Assembly: GCA_933228895.1 (NCBI GenBank)
Contig: OW121856.1
Coordinates: 20,973,805 to 21,037,804 of the forward strand
Source of the DNA: Platycnemis pennipes
Lineage: Eukaryota > Arthropoda > Insecta > Odonata > Platycnemididae
Length of the DNA stretch: 64,000 bases
Direction: 5' to 3'
Below the pieces are notes generated by a model. The model searched no databases, was not told where the DNA came from, and saw only the letters and a list, made by a program, of their open reading frames with translations. Below are positions 52,190-64,000 of the stretch, in pieces (the stretch's first letter is position 1; every line of letters begins with the position of its first letter). Both the position numbers and the translations under genes were made by a program.

Positions 52190-55100
52190 ACTTTGGCCTC
52201 CCAATTGCAAAGCATAAATATATTACCGGAAATGATGATTTGTGCTTTTTTAAGTGAAGTATCTTGATAATGTTTGTGAGTAAAGTTAACTGCTTTTTAA
52301 AGATGCTTGTGTTGCTTGTTACTGTGGTTTTGTCTCTGAATTGCTATATATGTTTTTTGTTCCTACTTTTTAATTTTGTTTGTTAGTTGTTTGGTATATT
52401 TGTACTACTTGCTGCATACACTATAGCATTAATGTGTTTAGACTTCTGGTTGTTGCATTAATTATATATTTTTTGTTTGTGAATAATTTCTCTAATATGG
52501 ATGGAGAGTGACTTCTTGCTGCACCATTTGAAGATTATGACCTGTGTCTTTGAATTAACAATTCCGATAATTCCTATGGCTTTTCTTCATGAGAGACTTC
52601 ACCAAATAATAGTAGCACTTGCTTAAAGTATGCATATGATCATTTCTTCTCTTTCACCATGCACATGAGATATTATGAGATTGTGTTGCTGAAATGCATA
52701 TAATCAGTGGGCATGTTAAAATTGAATTAGGCTGAGAACTGGCTTTTGATACTGCAATCGTCGAGGGCTTTTTCAGACAACTCATTTTCACTTCATTTCA
52801 CCAAGCACATATCTCTTTTGTTAGCCTTATAATAACTATTTTTCAGCGTTGATTAGTTCATTGTGTCGCTTTGTATTTTTTGTTATTGTTAGTTATATAT
52901 CTATCAGAAAAAGATATAAGGTCTGTAAAGTTGAGTTTAGCCCTTGTGATATGGTGAAAGGAATTAATAATTTTATCACCCCATTAGCTGAAATTTCTGT
53001 ATTATAATCATCATTAGTGACTTGTGTGTTATCTAATGCTTTTATGGCTTTGCACTAGGGTAATTATTTCATGGAAATGAATACATTTTGAAAATGAAAG
53101 AACTGATTAAATATTAGAAAATATTCAGGAGTTAAACCTGCATGTACTATGTAACTACATGCACAATTGTAACTCGATATTACAACGCTTTGTTAATGCA
53201 TAGTAAATTTGCTACGCTTGACCTGACAGGTTCATGGGGCAGTGTGCAATATTACAACATTCTCAAATTATAAATGTAATTACAGTCCCAAAGCAAAACA
53301 TTCTTTTTATTTTAAGAAGAAGGTCATGGAAGTGAAGAAGTTAATTTTGAAAAGAAAGAACTCATATATAATATGATTTAAAGTATGAATTCACATTTAG
53401 TTTAATTGTCTCGGAGCCGTTCATTTTCAGGATTATTCTTACATAACATTTCTATATTATTTTTGTAGACTTATACCCATGTTTATGAAAGTTTTTAAAT
53501 GAAAGAAGATCAATTGCTATATTTGCAAGAAGCAAGGATTTTTGTAAGATTCTTCAACATCACAAAAAGTCATCCAGTCATTTACCATCCACCTGAAAAC
53601 AGGATGGTTTTTGGTTTGAGTATAGCCTCTGTCAAGGATTTTGCTGATTTCTCTCATTGCTAGCACTAATAATACAAACTCTCAAACACAAGAATCATCG
53701 ATTGCCCCCTAAGAAACTCACTAATCAGGCTATGGAGACTGGAAATATACTGCATAGAAATTATGCTACAAGATAGCATTGAAACTTGAGCATACAAAAA
53801 GTAGGATCTCACTGGGTTCATTTTATCTAAATGCCATTGCTATAAATATACTCCTGTTAAGATGTATAACTTATTTTATTCCAAGCATTAATATGAAATT
53901 CGGGCAGTTCTGAGCTAATTTCAAATAAGAAAAAAACTCCATTTAAAATTTTATATCACTAACATCTAATTTTTCAATTCTGATGATTTTGTAGTATTGA
54001 GTTTCTACTGAAGTTCTTTAAAAAGTATGTGCAAATGTTTCTTCCAGTATGTTTCAAAATATATCTGAATAGTTATTTGAATTTTTGAGGACTGAGAAAA
54101 GCCAAAGGTTTATCAAGTTTGGTGGTGGCTGTTCACAAACACCCAAGATATAGCATAATTACTCAAAAGATTTTTCATTGTGGTATTATTGATTGCATTT
54201 AGGCTTTATGTTATCATCTAGCATTTTGAATATTTGACTACCTCTTAAGTAAATAATGCCTCAGAGAATCCTAGGGGGTATGAAGTATTTGCGGGTATTT
54301 ATTGCTCTTCATGGTACCTCCACAGTTAAATTGCATTCACATGTACACAAGGATAGAATGACACATAAAATAACATATTTATGAATGGATGAAATGTTGC
54401 TTTAAATCTACTTGGAGAGTTAATGAGAATCATGTGCTTGTATGACATTGAGTTCTTTTGTATTACCTGTTGATGAGGAAATTTTTTTAATGATATTGAA
54501 GGCATGCTGTTGTGAGGAATCAGTTGAAATGCTTATGCCTTTGATTTTTTGTCACAGTTCACTAGAATTACAGTGAAATTTGTTGGTGTGTCAGTCTTGT
54601 GGTGTGCTATGCAATCATTTTCTACATTCACATGGGTCATAGTTTTCAGAGCTGATTACGTGTATCATTGGGATGAACAGAAATCATTAATCATTGGTCA
54701 TTGAATGTATTGAAATAGCAGAAAGTTGTTCACTTCATTAGCATAGTGGAGGAAATGAGTTGAGTGCATAAAAATCTGTACTAAATGAATTTGGGCTAAG
54801 GACATGGAATTATGTATAACTTTAGAGGAGGTGATTTATAAATTGCTTTTGGACTAATTCTCAATGTTGAATTGGTATGCTGCGGTTTTTTAAATATGAA
54901 TTGGCCTAATTCATTTTGTGGTCATCATTTTTCTCTTGGTTGAATAAGGTTCGTCATTTTTGGTTAATGTAGAGTTTGCATCACCATTGCCCTTCCAACA
55001 GCTTTGTGGCCCAATATCGGAATCTAGAATCAGAGTTATTATTAATCCTGTAATGGTTTAGTTTTTACCCTTTTAAGGTGTTTAGTTAGGGCTGAGGAAG

Positions 55101-57037
55101 GAGTGGCTTCAAACATTATTTTATCCTGATGGGGGTTATCTTTGAGGGTTTTTCTATGGCAAAAGAATTAGCGGATAAAATGTGTTGTCTTATGCCATGA
55201 TGTACTTTGTCGAATTTTTGTCAAGTGTTAGTGCTTAACCTTTTGGAAATTCATTCAGTGATTTTTGGGCTGTGTTGATCCTTGGCTTGTGGGTAGTTAA
55301 ATTAAAATGGGGATCCATGTTGAATGGTTTTTTTTTCTTCGTGGAAATTCTGCTTTTGAGGGTAATTGTCAAAATTAATCTTTTTGCATTATATGTTATT
55401 GACACATTTTAAACTCCTGAAATCCTGAGACTCAACCTATATATGTTTGGGTTCTTATGTAAGACTATTGTAATGGGCAGAAAGTGCAGCTGAATTTCTA
55501 TGGATGTTTTAATTCCCTGTTGCCCACCGTGAGGTACCAAGAGTGCTATTTGTCTTTTTTTTGTGCTATATGGGTTAGTTCAGAGCCTGATCTGTAGAAA
55601 GAGATTCCCTTAGTTGATAAAGTTTTTTCTTATTTGTCACTTCCTTTTTCAGCACTAACATCAAAAGTGACCTTGCTTTAGGAGGGATAAAATAAAGGGC
55701 GGGGTAGGTTTTACTCTTTTAGTCTGCAGCCATGATTTGTTCCCCTGTGACTGTATAATGTTGTTTTCAAATAAAAAGGCATAGATATTTAATTGGATAG
55801 CTATTATTAGCTAGATGGTAGGTTTTTGGAAAGAAAAGATTGCATTGCCTTGGGGTACCGCTTGTCTTGTTGTATGCATTCTTGTACAGTCAAGTGGTGG
55901 CGATAGTTTCTTTGTTTACCCTCCTTGAGATATCCTCAAATTGGAATAATTTTTCATTCACTATTTAAACTTGAGGCCACCTTTTTAAATGGACCCATTA
56001 ATCTGATCACATGATGGCTGAAATATGTCGATAGTTGTATATGACAAGGATAATTTATGAGCTTACTTTAATTATTCTTTATCAGACTTATTTTGTGATT
56101 CTCCTTATCCATGATGGAAGTGATTGTGTGGTATAAATGTTTGTTAAGTATATTTACTTTTATTGTAATGATATCAAAAATAATAGGTTTAATTTTGAAA
56201 AGCCTTGTTTCGAATTCCTGGTGATATTCTCAAGTTTCATTTTATACTCTGATCTGTTATAGGTGACCTTTGGCCAACATTATTTTTATGGGCTAATGAT
56301 ACTTCTGAGCAACATTTATAGAGTTGAATTTATTTGATGTCTTCTGCTTGTTGTTCTTACGTTGAGGTTTTATGTTAATGTGCCTTCAAAGTTCAGTCTA
56401 AATATCATTTTGTACTACTTGTAAATTTTCTCAAATGTACTCCCTATTAATTCCTAATTTGTTCCTAGGTTTTTGACTCATAAACATTGAAGCAGCCTTT
56501 GTCTTTAGTATGTAATGACTACGTTATGTTTAATAAATGTGTTTTAGCACATCATCAGAATTTGCATTTTACCCCTTAGCTCTTGTCTCAAGGAAGGATG
56601 GGAGGAGTTAACAGCCGCTTTACTTCCTCAATTTTCTCTGGTTGTATGATCTTGATATTGTGAACAGTTGACGAAGTTTTTGTGTGTGAGGAATGCCTCT
56701 TTGGTTTTTCAGTGCTTTTCTTTTGTTGTCGATGTGACAATAGCTGCATGAAAATATCCACAGGAACTCATTCTTTGCATCTTTAGTATTTTAGTATTCT
56801 AATTCAAGTGCATGTCATTTAGGGTGCATAGATTGTGATGTATTTAACTAGTGTCTTGCCTATTTAGTTCTTAGATAACTGGTAGTGTTAACGTATTTTC
56901 ACAATTAACGTTTTCAGTTAGTGATGTTTTTGGTCCCTAAAGTGTGTGTTGTTACTGTTAATGCTCCATCACAAGAGTGACAATTGGTTGAGGGAGTGGT
57001 GAGTTGTTTAGTTACCAGGTCATTGTTGACCCAACAG
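52190..57037 (+). other. d4 intron 6, no transposons recognised
   Basis: T-rich intronic sequence on the sense strand, without long frames, terminal repeats or recognisable mobile elements. This contrasts with intron 2. Confidence 0.6.
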
Positions 57038-57385
57038 GTTCCACACGTCGTGGTCGCCATGGATCCCAAGCCTCACAGCAGCAAATTCAAGGCTCTGGCT
57101 CTTCCGGCAGCTCCGCTGGACAGGCCTCAAACAGTTCGGCATCTGGCTCAGAGGAAGCTCCCCCCTCGGAGAAGAAGCGCCGGAAAGGTGCAGATGGAGG
57201 AGGGTCTGCCGTGGCATCTACGCCCATTGGCTCGAGTGCATCAGGGGCTGGCGTGAATCTGACAGAGGAAAAGGAGAGGGCGCAGCCATCCCCTTACTGT
57301 GACTTCTGCCTGGGGGATGCGACGGAGAACAAGAAGACGGGGCGCCCAGAGGAGCTGGTTTCTTGCTCAGACTGTGGTCGTTCAG
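57038..57385 (+). CDS. d4: d4/requiem-family protein, exon 7 (PHD finger 1, first half)
   Basis: After TTGACCCAACAG, the exon supplies 116 residues. A Ser/Gly/Gln-rich segment comes first, then a basic patch ([10 protein letters not shown]), then [19 protein letters not shown] and [14 protein letters not shown]. The latter is the start of the first PHD finger (Cys349, Cys352, Cys371, Cys374). This tandem-PHD region binds acetylated or crotonylated histone H3 in DPF proteins. The donor is GTAAGA at 57386, phase 1. The continuation (GHPSC-like) was not found in the remaining 6.6 kb and should lie beyond the window. Confidence 0.95.
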
Positions 57386-60300
57386 GTAAGAGGAAGTACC
57401 GACGGCGCAAAAGGGGTGGATGTGCGGCGGGGAAGAGAGAGGGTGCTTCTATCACAAGGTTACAGGGATCAGTGGCGACTCCATCAACGAGGGGACGAAA
57501 GGCAAAAGGACATTGATGACCGAGTGAGTGAATGATTTTAAGTGGATCACTCACGGCCAACTGTGTGGGTGTTATCAATGTGTCATCCTTGGGTGCTTGG
57601 TTTCTTCCTGAATCCCTCAGCAAGATTTTCATCATCTCATCCAATGCAGCTGGTGCAGCATTTCTATGCATTTTAGTGACCCCTCTCATTGTTTACCATT
57701 TGCAGACTAAGTTTGCAAAGTTGGTGAATTGTTACCTTCTTAACTCTTAGAGTACCAAGAAGTTGGGTAGAAATTGAAGTTACTCTCTCGGGCAGTACTC
57801 CTATTTAGCATTGCTTTTGGGGTCCCCAGAAAGGTGAGGAAAAGATTTAACAAGTCTTTATGAATTCGCCTCTTTTGTTCCAGTGAGTACAGCTGTCTCA
57901 AGCTAAATGAATGTGATATTTATGAAAGTAAATGGAGATAATCTATTTCAATCATTCTTAGAAATTCTCATCCTCAATGCTGTTTTAGAACTTGACCATT
58001 TCACCTGTCATTTATCATCACACTGCAGTTTGGAAATTTTGTTTATCATATTAGCCCACATTTTAAGAGGATGTGATTTTCTTTTATGATTATATATTAT
58101 TTTTCAACTTAGGCTTTGAACTGTGTCCAAGAAAATTTTTGAACATTTTTAAGTTTGATTGTTATCACTTGAATGAAATTTCTTTGAAGTGGTATCATTA
58201 TATTAATTGAGAAATGGTTTTTGCCAGCCACATTCATTCTAGGGACCAAAAATATTGGTGTATAAGAGGAATTTGATTTCCTGAATATGTGATGACCTCT
58301 TCAGTGCGTTAATATTTGGCTAAAAAATAATGGGAGGAATAGTCCTTGATACCACTTCTTCTGTTGGATGAAGATTTTCTTTTCAATTAGATGCAAAGCT
58401 ATATTTTACCTGCCACTTTTTCACCATACTGGAAGAAAGGTAATATTGCTTTATCTTGCTATTTCCTCCTTGTGTCTTCATTCTCGAGAAGGAAAAAAGT
58501 ATCGATCTGTGGCAAGGATAGCATCTTATTTTCTGTTCTCTAATCAAAGCCACTACCTTTGAATCCTAGATTCTAAATGTTAAATTCAAGTTCTGATATG
58601 TTTCGAACAGTTAATCATGTAGGTTGGTCTCGGATAAGTAAATTAATGGAATCTTGCTAATTTAGGGCTTCTAGAAGTTCCCTTTATGGTGATCTCAACC
58701 TAAAACATCCACTTGGTAAAAATCTGTAAAGTTTTATATAAAAAATCTATTTAAAGTTAATTTTAATTATGAGACAAAAGTAAATTCATATGAAGCTTTT
58801 TATTGGCCCAAGCATACAGAGTACTATTTTTGTTTAGATATGTTTTTTTTTAGTGTAGGGCTTAGCTTTTGCTGTGGGATTGTTTGTATTGGTGCCAAAA
58901 TGGAGCCAACATTGTAGCTTCTTGTTTATTTCTCTGTGGTGGCATTATTTCTGCATATTTTCCCATTAGATTCTTGAATATAAAATTATATTGTCAATGG
59001 GGTACTCATTTGAATCATTTTCATTACTTTATGATTTTGTTAGTGCTCATTAAATACGTTTATTTTGATTTACTTTTCAAGTTATGGGTTTGATTTGAAA
59101 AGTGCAGTAGACATCCATTATAATGAGTGCTGACTAAGTCTGTTATTTGTATGTTGTAAGGTGCACTCGTAGCAAGCATGAATTTAAATTCATCCCTACC
59201 GTCATGTGTCATAGTGACTAATAGGGTGAAGATAGATAAATTATTGAGTGTATGTAACAATCCACAGAAGAATTCATTATTATGGGCTTCTCTTTTATAA
59301 ATAATAAAATTTTATCTCCAATGTGATATCATTTGCAGATCTAAAAGTTATGGGGCCGGGATGAGAGTTGCGGAAAAATTGTCAAAATATAATCTTTTGT
59401 GGCGTTACAATGCAACAGTTGAGTAAGGTGATGATAAATGGTAGTGCCTCTGAGCAAATTTCACTTTTCTTTCATAGTAATAATTTACTGCGTAAGATGT
59501 AATTTTTTGCAACTTTGTCTTTAAAGTTCCCCAAATTATGAAACTGGGACAACAGTTAGAGCAAAATCGACTTCTTATGGCCCAATGACAAAAGTGGCCT
59601 TGGGTGACTACCAATGAAATTCTTTGTGCTTTTCATTGTGAACCAACAATTGCGGAAAAAATGAATCTCTGTGACAATATTCTCGGTACTAGCCTGACTC
59701 ACTATAGTGGGCATCTACTGTGCTTGCTGTGATTAATTTTGTTTACCTTGGTATTCTAAGTGTTAAGATATGTTGTGAGCATGGAAAAAGAGAGGAATAC
59801 TTAGTAAAATTTATTATTTTAGTGTTTGTTAATTGAGATGTGAAAAACAACTTTTTCCTACTTGTGCTTATGGCAACTTCTGAATTTTAGCGAAATGCCG
59901 ACGTAAGCAGTTGATTTGTTTGTAATTCTTACCTCCATTTTTGTGTCAAAATTGTGTTGAATTTGTTATGTCTATACCAGATGTCATGTTAACTCATTTT
60001 AGCATTTATTCTAGTCTATTGTTTCTATTTCTTTCTCGTCCAAAATGAAGTTTATTGTAGTTTTGGCATAGTCAAAGTTCCTAGAGAAGCATTTTTCCAT
60101 TTAGCATGGCTCTGGGTGCTATTTAGACATAGTGTACATTACTGCTGGAGCCATTTGTAGTGAAACGTAGCTTGAAGCACTCTTGATTATTATCCATAAA
60201 ATCTTTATTTATCTCTAAAAATATCAGATTGCTGTTTATTTGTAGCAGTTTAGTGCAAGGCTCCATTAATCTTCTGCCAGATCAGGTATTCAGCTGCAAG

Positions 60301-60802
60301 CTATTTGATAGGCTTTTGAAGGCTAATTCTGCCATTGTCTTTTATGAAGTATCACCATCCAAATATTAGCCTCTGAATATCTGATTTGTTGGAAGACTTG
60401 TGAAGACTTCACCTGAATTATATGCTGGGATAGCTCCAAGAACTATGTAGAGCCTAATGAATGGGCAGTTACGTACTGCAGTGCTAGGCACAAGAACTGA
60501 AACAGCATATCAAATGCTGGAATGATTTTCTGTTCACATCCAACCTATTTTCATTAGTATAATAACAACGTAAATGAATCGGTTCACAGCTATAGATGTG
60601 TCCATCTGCTTTTTGGCCCATGTGAATTTTTAGAAAATTGTTGATTTACATCTGGCTGCAAAACTTACATGATTTTGTTGAATTCTTTACTGCGAAAAAT
60701 TTGTAGATTTTTCAGAAGTAATAATAACTTTTAATGTGCACCTATTTAATGCATTTTTAGAAGTACAGTTTAGTGATAAATATATATATATTGAAATATG
60801 AT

Positions 60803-60835
<33 letters not shown>

Positions 60836-63800
60836 TGAATGGCAATGTTGGAATATTGAATATAAAAAAATGATGAAAACTTTATCAATATTTAACAATT
60901 GTGTTTATTATGTTTAAGTTGTTCAAATTTCTATTTGAAACAAGACTGCCTTGGCTGTTTTTTGAAAAATTTTGTGACTTTTTTCTAGTCTTTCCTTGTA
61001 GAGTTAAAATTATATCTTTGGGTTTTTTGGGTGAAAATGCTGCACTTTGACTTTTTTGGGCTACTATATATATGAATCATTAAAAGGTGATATCTATTTT
61101 CTAATTGAAAATGGATCCAATGACTGCCTTTTCTCTGGGAGAAACTGATGATGCATCCAATATTTGGATAACTATTCAATAGCCCTTGAATGACTGCCTG
61201 TATTATAGAATCTGATCTAATGGTTCCTTGTCATTCACAAAGTCATTTCTCAAGAAATCGTGAAATCCTTTTTAAGGCTTCATCTTACATGCAAGAAATT
61301 ATGAAATTTGTCGGAAGTTATGGGCCTTTTAATTCCATGAATAAGTGTGCTGTGATCATTGCTAGAGAGTGAGATCAACTCATTTTGTCACATTACAAAG
61401 GAAGTCACCTAAAGCTGAGGTGTTTTCAAGGGAGGATATGGTTGTCAACGGTGGGGAATGTGCAATTGTATTGTGAAAACAATGATTTTTTATTCTACTT
61501 GTCTGATCGATGGTCTTTTGGTGACGGTGGTAATTCTGTTGGCCACTGTAGTTCAGTGTCATTCGTTAATTTTATTGTTGAACTAAAAGTAGGGGAGGTT
61601 AACTGTCATATGCTGTTGTTATAATTGGTTTCTTGGGGAACTCAGTGCACTTATTTTTATCACACAAAACAATGGGTGCTGACTTGAGTCATTGTGCTGT
61701 TTTTGTAGTTCCTGCCATTAAAATTTTGGCATGAAAAGTTGGTAGAGTGCTTCTTCTCCAGTCTTCCATCATGTTCATTGTACTTTAAATGACTCAAAAT
61801 TATATTACATTTTATGCAAATTTTCCCTGGTTAAATATTAGGATTGTGATAAGGAGCTAATAGATCTTTGTAATTTTTTCTTCAAAACACGAATGTGGTT
61901 TAGTGACCAGCTCCTATTGCTACTGCACATTTTAAAGCCTTAATCTTTTCTTTTATCTCTTTGCATTTTCAATAAGAGATTTTGGCCTAGTTTCTTCAGG
62001 GCATCAACTCTGGTTAGGTTTCTGCTATTTGATTTTGCTCATGTGGTATTTAATTAGTTAGGCTTCTCGTCGTCTACTGATGTATCAGTTTCATGGTGAT
62101 ATTATGGTACTCTTGAAAGCATAGTGGTACCAATTATTTCACTTGTCAATTGAGGAAATTCCCGGTTTCCAAAAATCAAGTTCAAAATCTCTAAAAGGAG
62201 CCCAATACCTTATCTGTTGTTCTGTGTGGTTAAAGGAAAGTGGATATTATTTGTTCGGTAGCATTAGGCCATCAGTGACCTACATCTCTTTAATTCTGTA
62301 AATCATGTTTTTAATATTTTCCTATACCCTATCTTGATTTATTATAAAAATATCATATCCTGTACTTTTCATATCCATATGGATGCCAGTATCAAAGGCA
62401 TATGTTTTTTTTAAGTAGGTGAGCACATCTGCCTCAGCTACAGTACTGATTTTGTTTGTTTTTGATTCGTGAGATGTGGAAATGTTTCTGCCTTAGATCA
62501 TGAAGTTGAAGTTTTAGCTTTGGTAAATTGAAAAATAATTTTTCAGGTGACCAGTGTCTTGGAAGGAAAGGCTTTGAAACCATGTAATTACACCAATATT
62601 GGCATTAATGCAGAGATTGTACATACCCATTTTACTCTTTGTATGGGACCTGTTAGCCATTAAGAATGATTTTCTATATTGTAAGAAATGGAGTGAGTGG
62701 TCATCTGTTCAGTCTTGCAATGCCTCCAGTTGTAAAATTGAATTATGTGAATGTTAGGAATTATGAATCCCACTCATGTTTGAGTGATGAGGTTGACTTT
62801 TTAAGCTAGAATAATCATGGCCTTAATTTCCTTTGCAATCAGTAACTGCAGTGCATTGTAGGTTTAATTTTTACAGTTCAATAGTAAAGAAAGGAAGTAA
62901 ATTGTTTGGGAAGATACCTACTGGTGCTCATTATTTGTACATATTTCCCTTGTGAAAGTAATTGGTGTGTGGCCTAGCTATGGGAAAGTATGTCATGTAG
63001 AAATATTCTGCGAGAATCATCCTAAACTATCCACCTGTTTTGGTGAGTAAGCACTGTGAGTGCTTAGCTAAGTGAACACTTCTTTGTTTTTTTAAATAAG
63101 ATGAAATAATTGTAGAATAATAGTTGTTAATACTGCAAAGAAGAATTTTATTGGGAATGATTCGTTTTTGTGGAAATCATTAAGTATAGCAATGAAAACC
63201 TTAGTGACATTTTAGCACATGGTTAAACTTCCAAAATAAGTACAAGAATCTTTTACTTGGCCTTGGGCAATGGCAATTATCATGCCTGCCTAAAAATATT
63301 ACCTAAAATGGCTCTTGAAGCATTCATATTGTTTTACTTTCTTCCCTGTGTAAAAATGTTATGTCATTGTTGACTTTGTCATGTGGATTGTAGCTTGTCT
63401 GGGTATTATTTTTTCTACCATTTATAATATTGCTCTAGAAAATGCCATTGGCAGATTGATTGTATCAGTCACTATTATCTATCTATGATTAATTGAAAAA
63501 TTATTTGCTGTGAATTTTGTGCTAGTCCAGGTTCATAGTTTACTTGTAACTAATCATTACTTTGTTTTCATTTGTTTCATATTTACCCCTTCTAATGGTT
63601 GAATATTTTTCTAGGTATACAGCTCCTTGGCTGCAATATAAAATAACTGTGTTAGACATTACATGCCATTCTGATATATTTTTGCATGTATGTATGTTTC
63701 TATCACTTGATTTCCATATCAAATTTTATTTAGGTTCAATCCAAATGCCTAAATTACAGAACTTTAAAATTCCATAGACTCCTAGACCTGGTGATTTATT

Positions 63801-64000
63801 GTTAACATATGATGTCTGATGTGTTCTTGGCCATGCCATTGTCAACAACTTGTTTTACATCATTGAATCTAATTGTACTCGTGAACCAGTAGTTATTATT
63901 TTGTTGCCATAATTATATTCCCATTCTTTTTGATGGACATGCTTGTATGAGGACCACCAAAGGAATTTTAGTGCCACAAATCTGTGTTGGTGAAAGCGAA
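57386..64000 (+). other. d4 intron 7 (continues past the window)
   Basis: The AT-rich sequence has no exon corresponding to the second half of PHD1. Many short frames are present but none resembles a protein. No transposon ends were recognised. Confidence 0.6.
60780..60836. repeat. (TA)n microsatellite
   Basis: Three TATATA runs, interrupted by TTGAAATATGAT and a single C, span 57 bases in intron 7. Confidence 0.9.

Noticed and set aside
57387..57516. Read-through of d4 exon 7 past its donor
   Set aside because: The frame continues 43 codons, but the donor is consensus and the PHD finger must continue with the histidine-containing part, which the read-through lacks.
1..64000. CRISPR arrays, operons, ribosomal RNA, prophage
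   Set aside because: No regularly spaced repeats, Shine-Dalgarno-led gene runs or rRNA segments were seen; splice sites and transposon types show a eukaryotic nuclear genome.

Overview
The window is nuclear DNA of an animal, almost certainly an insect. Introns are long, the base composition is AT-rich, and transposons of every major class are present. There is a d4/DPF-family chromatin gene, a DUF4781 gene (a domain I know mainly from insect proteomes), and an insect-type endogenous retrovirus with a baculovirus F-like envelope. No ribosomal RNA, no convincing tRNA gene, no CRISPR and no prokaryotic features were seen. The species was not identified.

Host genes. (1) A single-exon DUF4781 gene on the minus strand, 2279-4420. 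(2) The 5' part of a d4/requiem (DPF1/2/3, BAF45) gene on the plus strand: seven coding exons at 18753-18808, 18910-19019, 46187-46443, 48133-48276, 50352-50424, 51671-51814 (end uncertain) and 57038-57385. Every junction is in phase. The exons encode about 377 residues covering the Requiem N-terminal domain, the C2H2 finger and the first half of PHD finger 1. The rest of PHD1, PHD2 and the stop lie beyond position 64000. (3) A possible orphan exon of a membrane protein on the minus strand at 9613-9837. (4) A spliced coiled-coil gene or pseudogene on the plus strand at 12391-13862, with one in-frame TGA.

Layout. 1-18300 is intergenic. It holds the DUF4781 gene, a decayed Ty3/gypsy RT fragment and a dense set of small inverted-repeat elements: TTAA-type (piggyBac-like), a TAA-type (PIF/Harbinger-like), foldback elements and a tRNA-promoter/TIR hybrid family. 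d4 starts at about 18.4-18.75 kb. Its second intron is 27 kb and is a transposon graveyard: an RTE-like LINE (about 20.4-24.5 kb), a dead piggyBac element (26.6-31.3 kb) carrying a nested CAGGG-ended element (29.7-31.1 kb), the 3' part of an R4/Dong-like LINE on the minus strand (about 35.9-38.4 kb), and a structurally complete LTR retrovirus-like element (38714-46068). The retroviral element has 517-bp LTRs that show no difference, a GTAG duplication, a fused gag-pol ORF and a spliced env. It ends only 118 bp before d4 exon 3. Introns 3 and 4 carry two LINE fragments and a mariner remnant. From about 50 kb to the end (introns 5-7) no transposon was recognised.

The most notable points are the young env-bearing retrovirus beside a d4 exon, an 18-bp tandem duplication inside its reverse transcriptase, the apparent absence of a furin/fusion-peptide region in its Env, a possible truncated d4 isoform ending inside exon 6, and a small-element family combining a pol III-like promoter with inverted ends.
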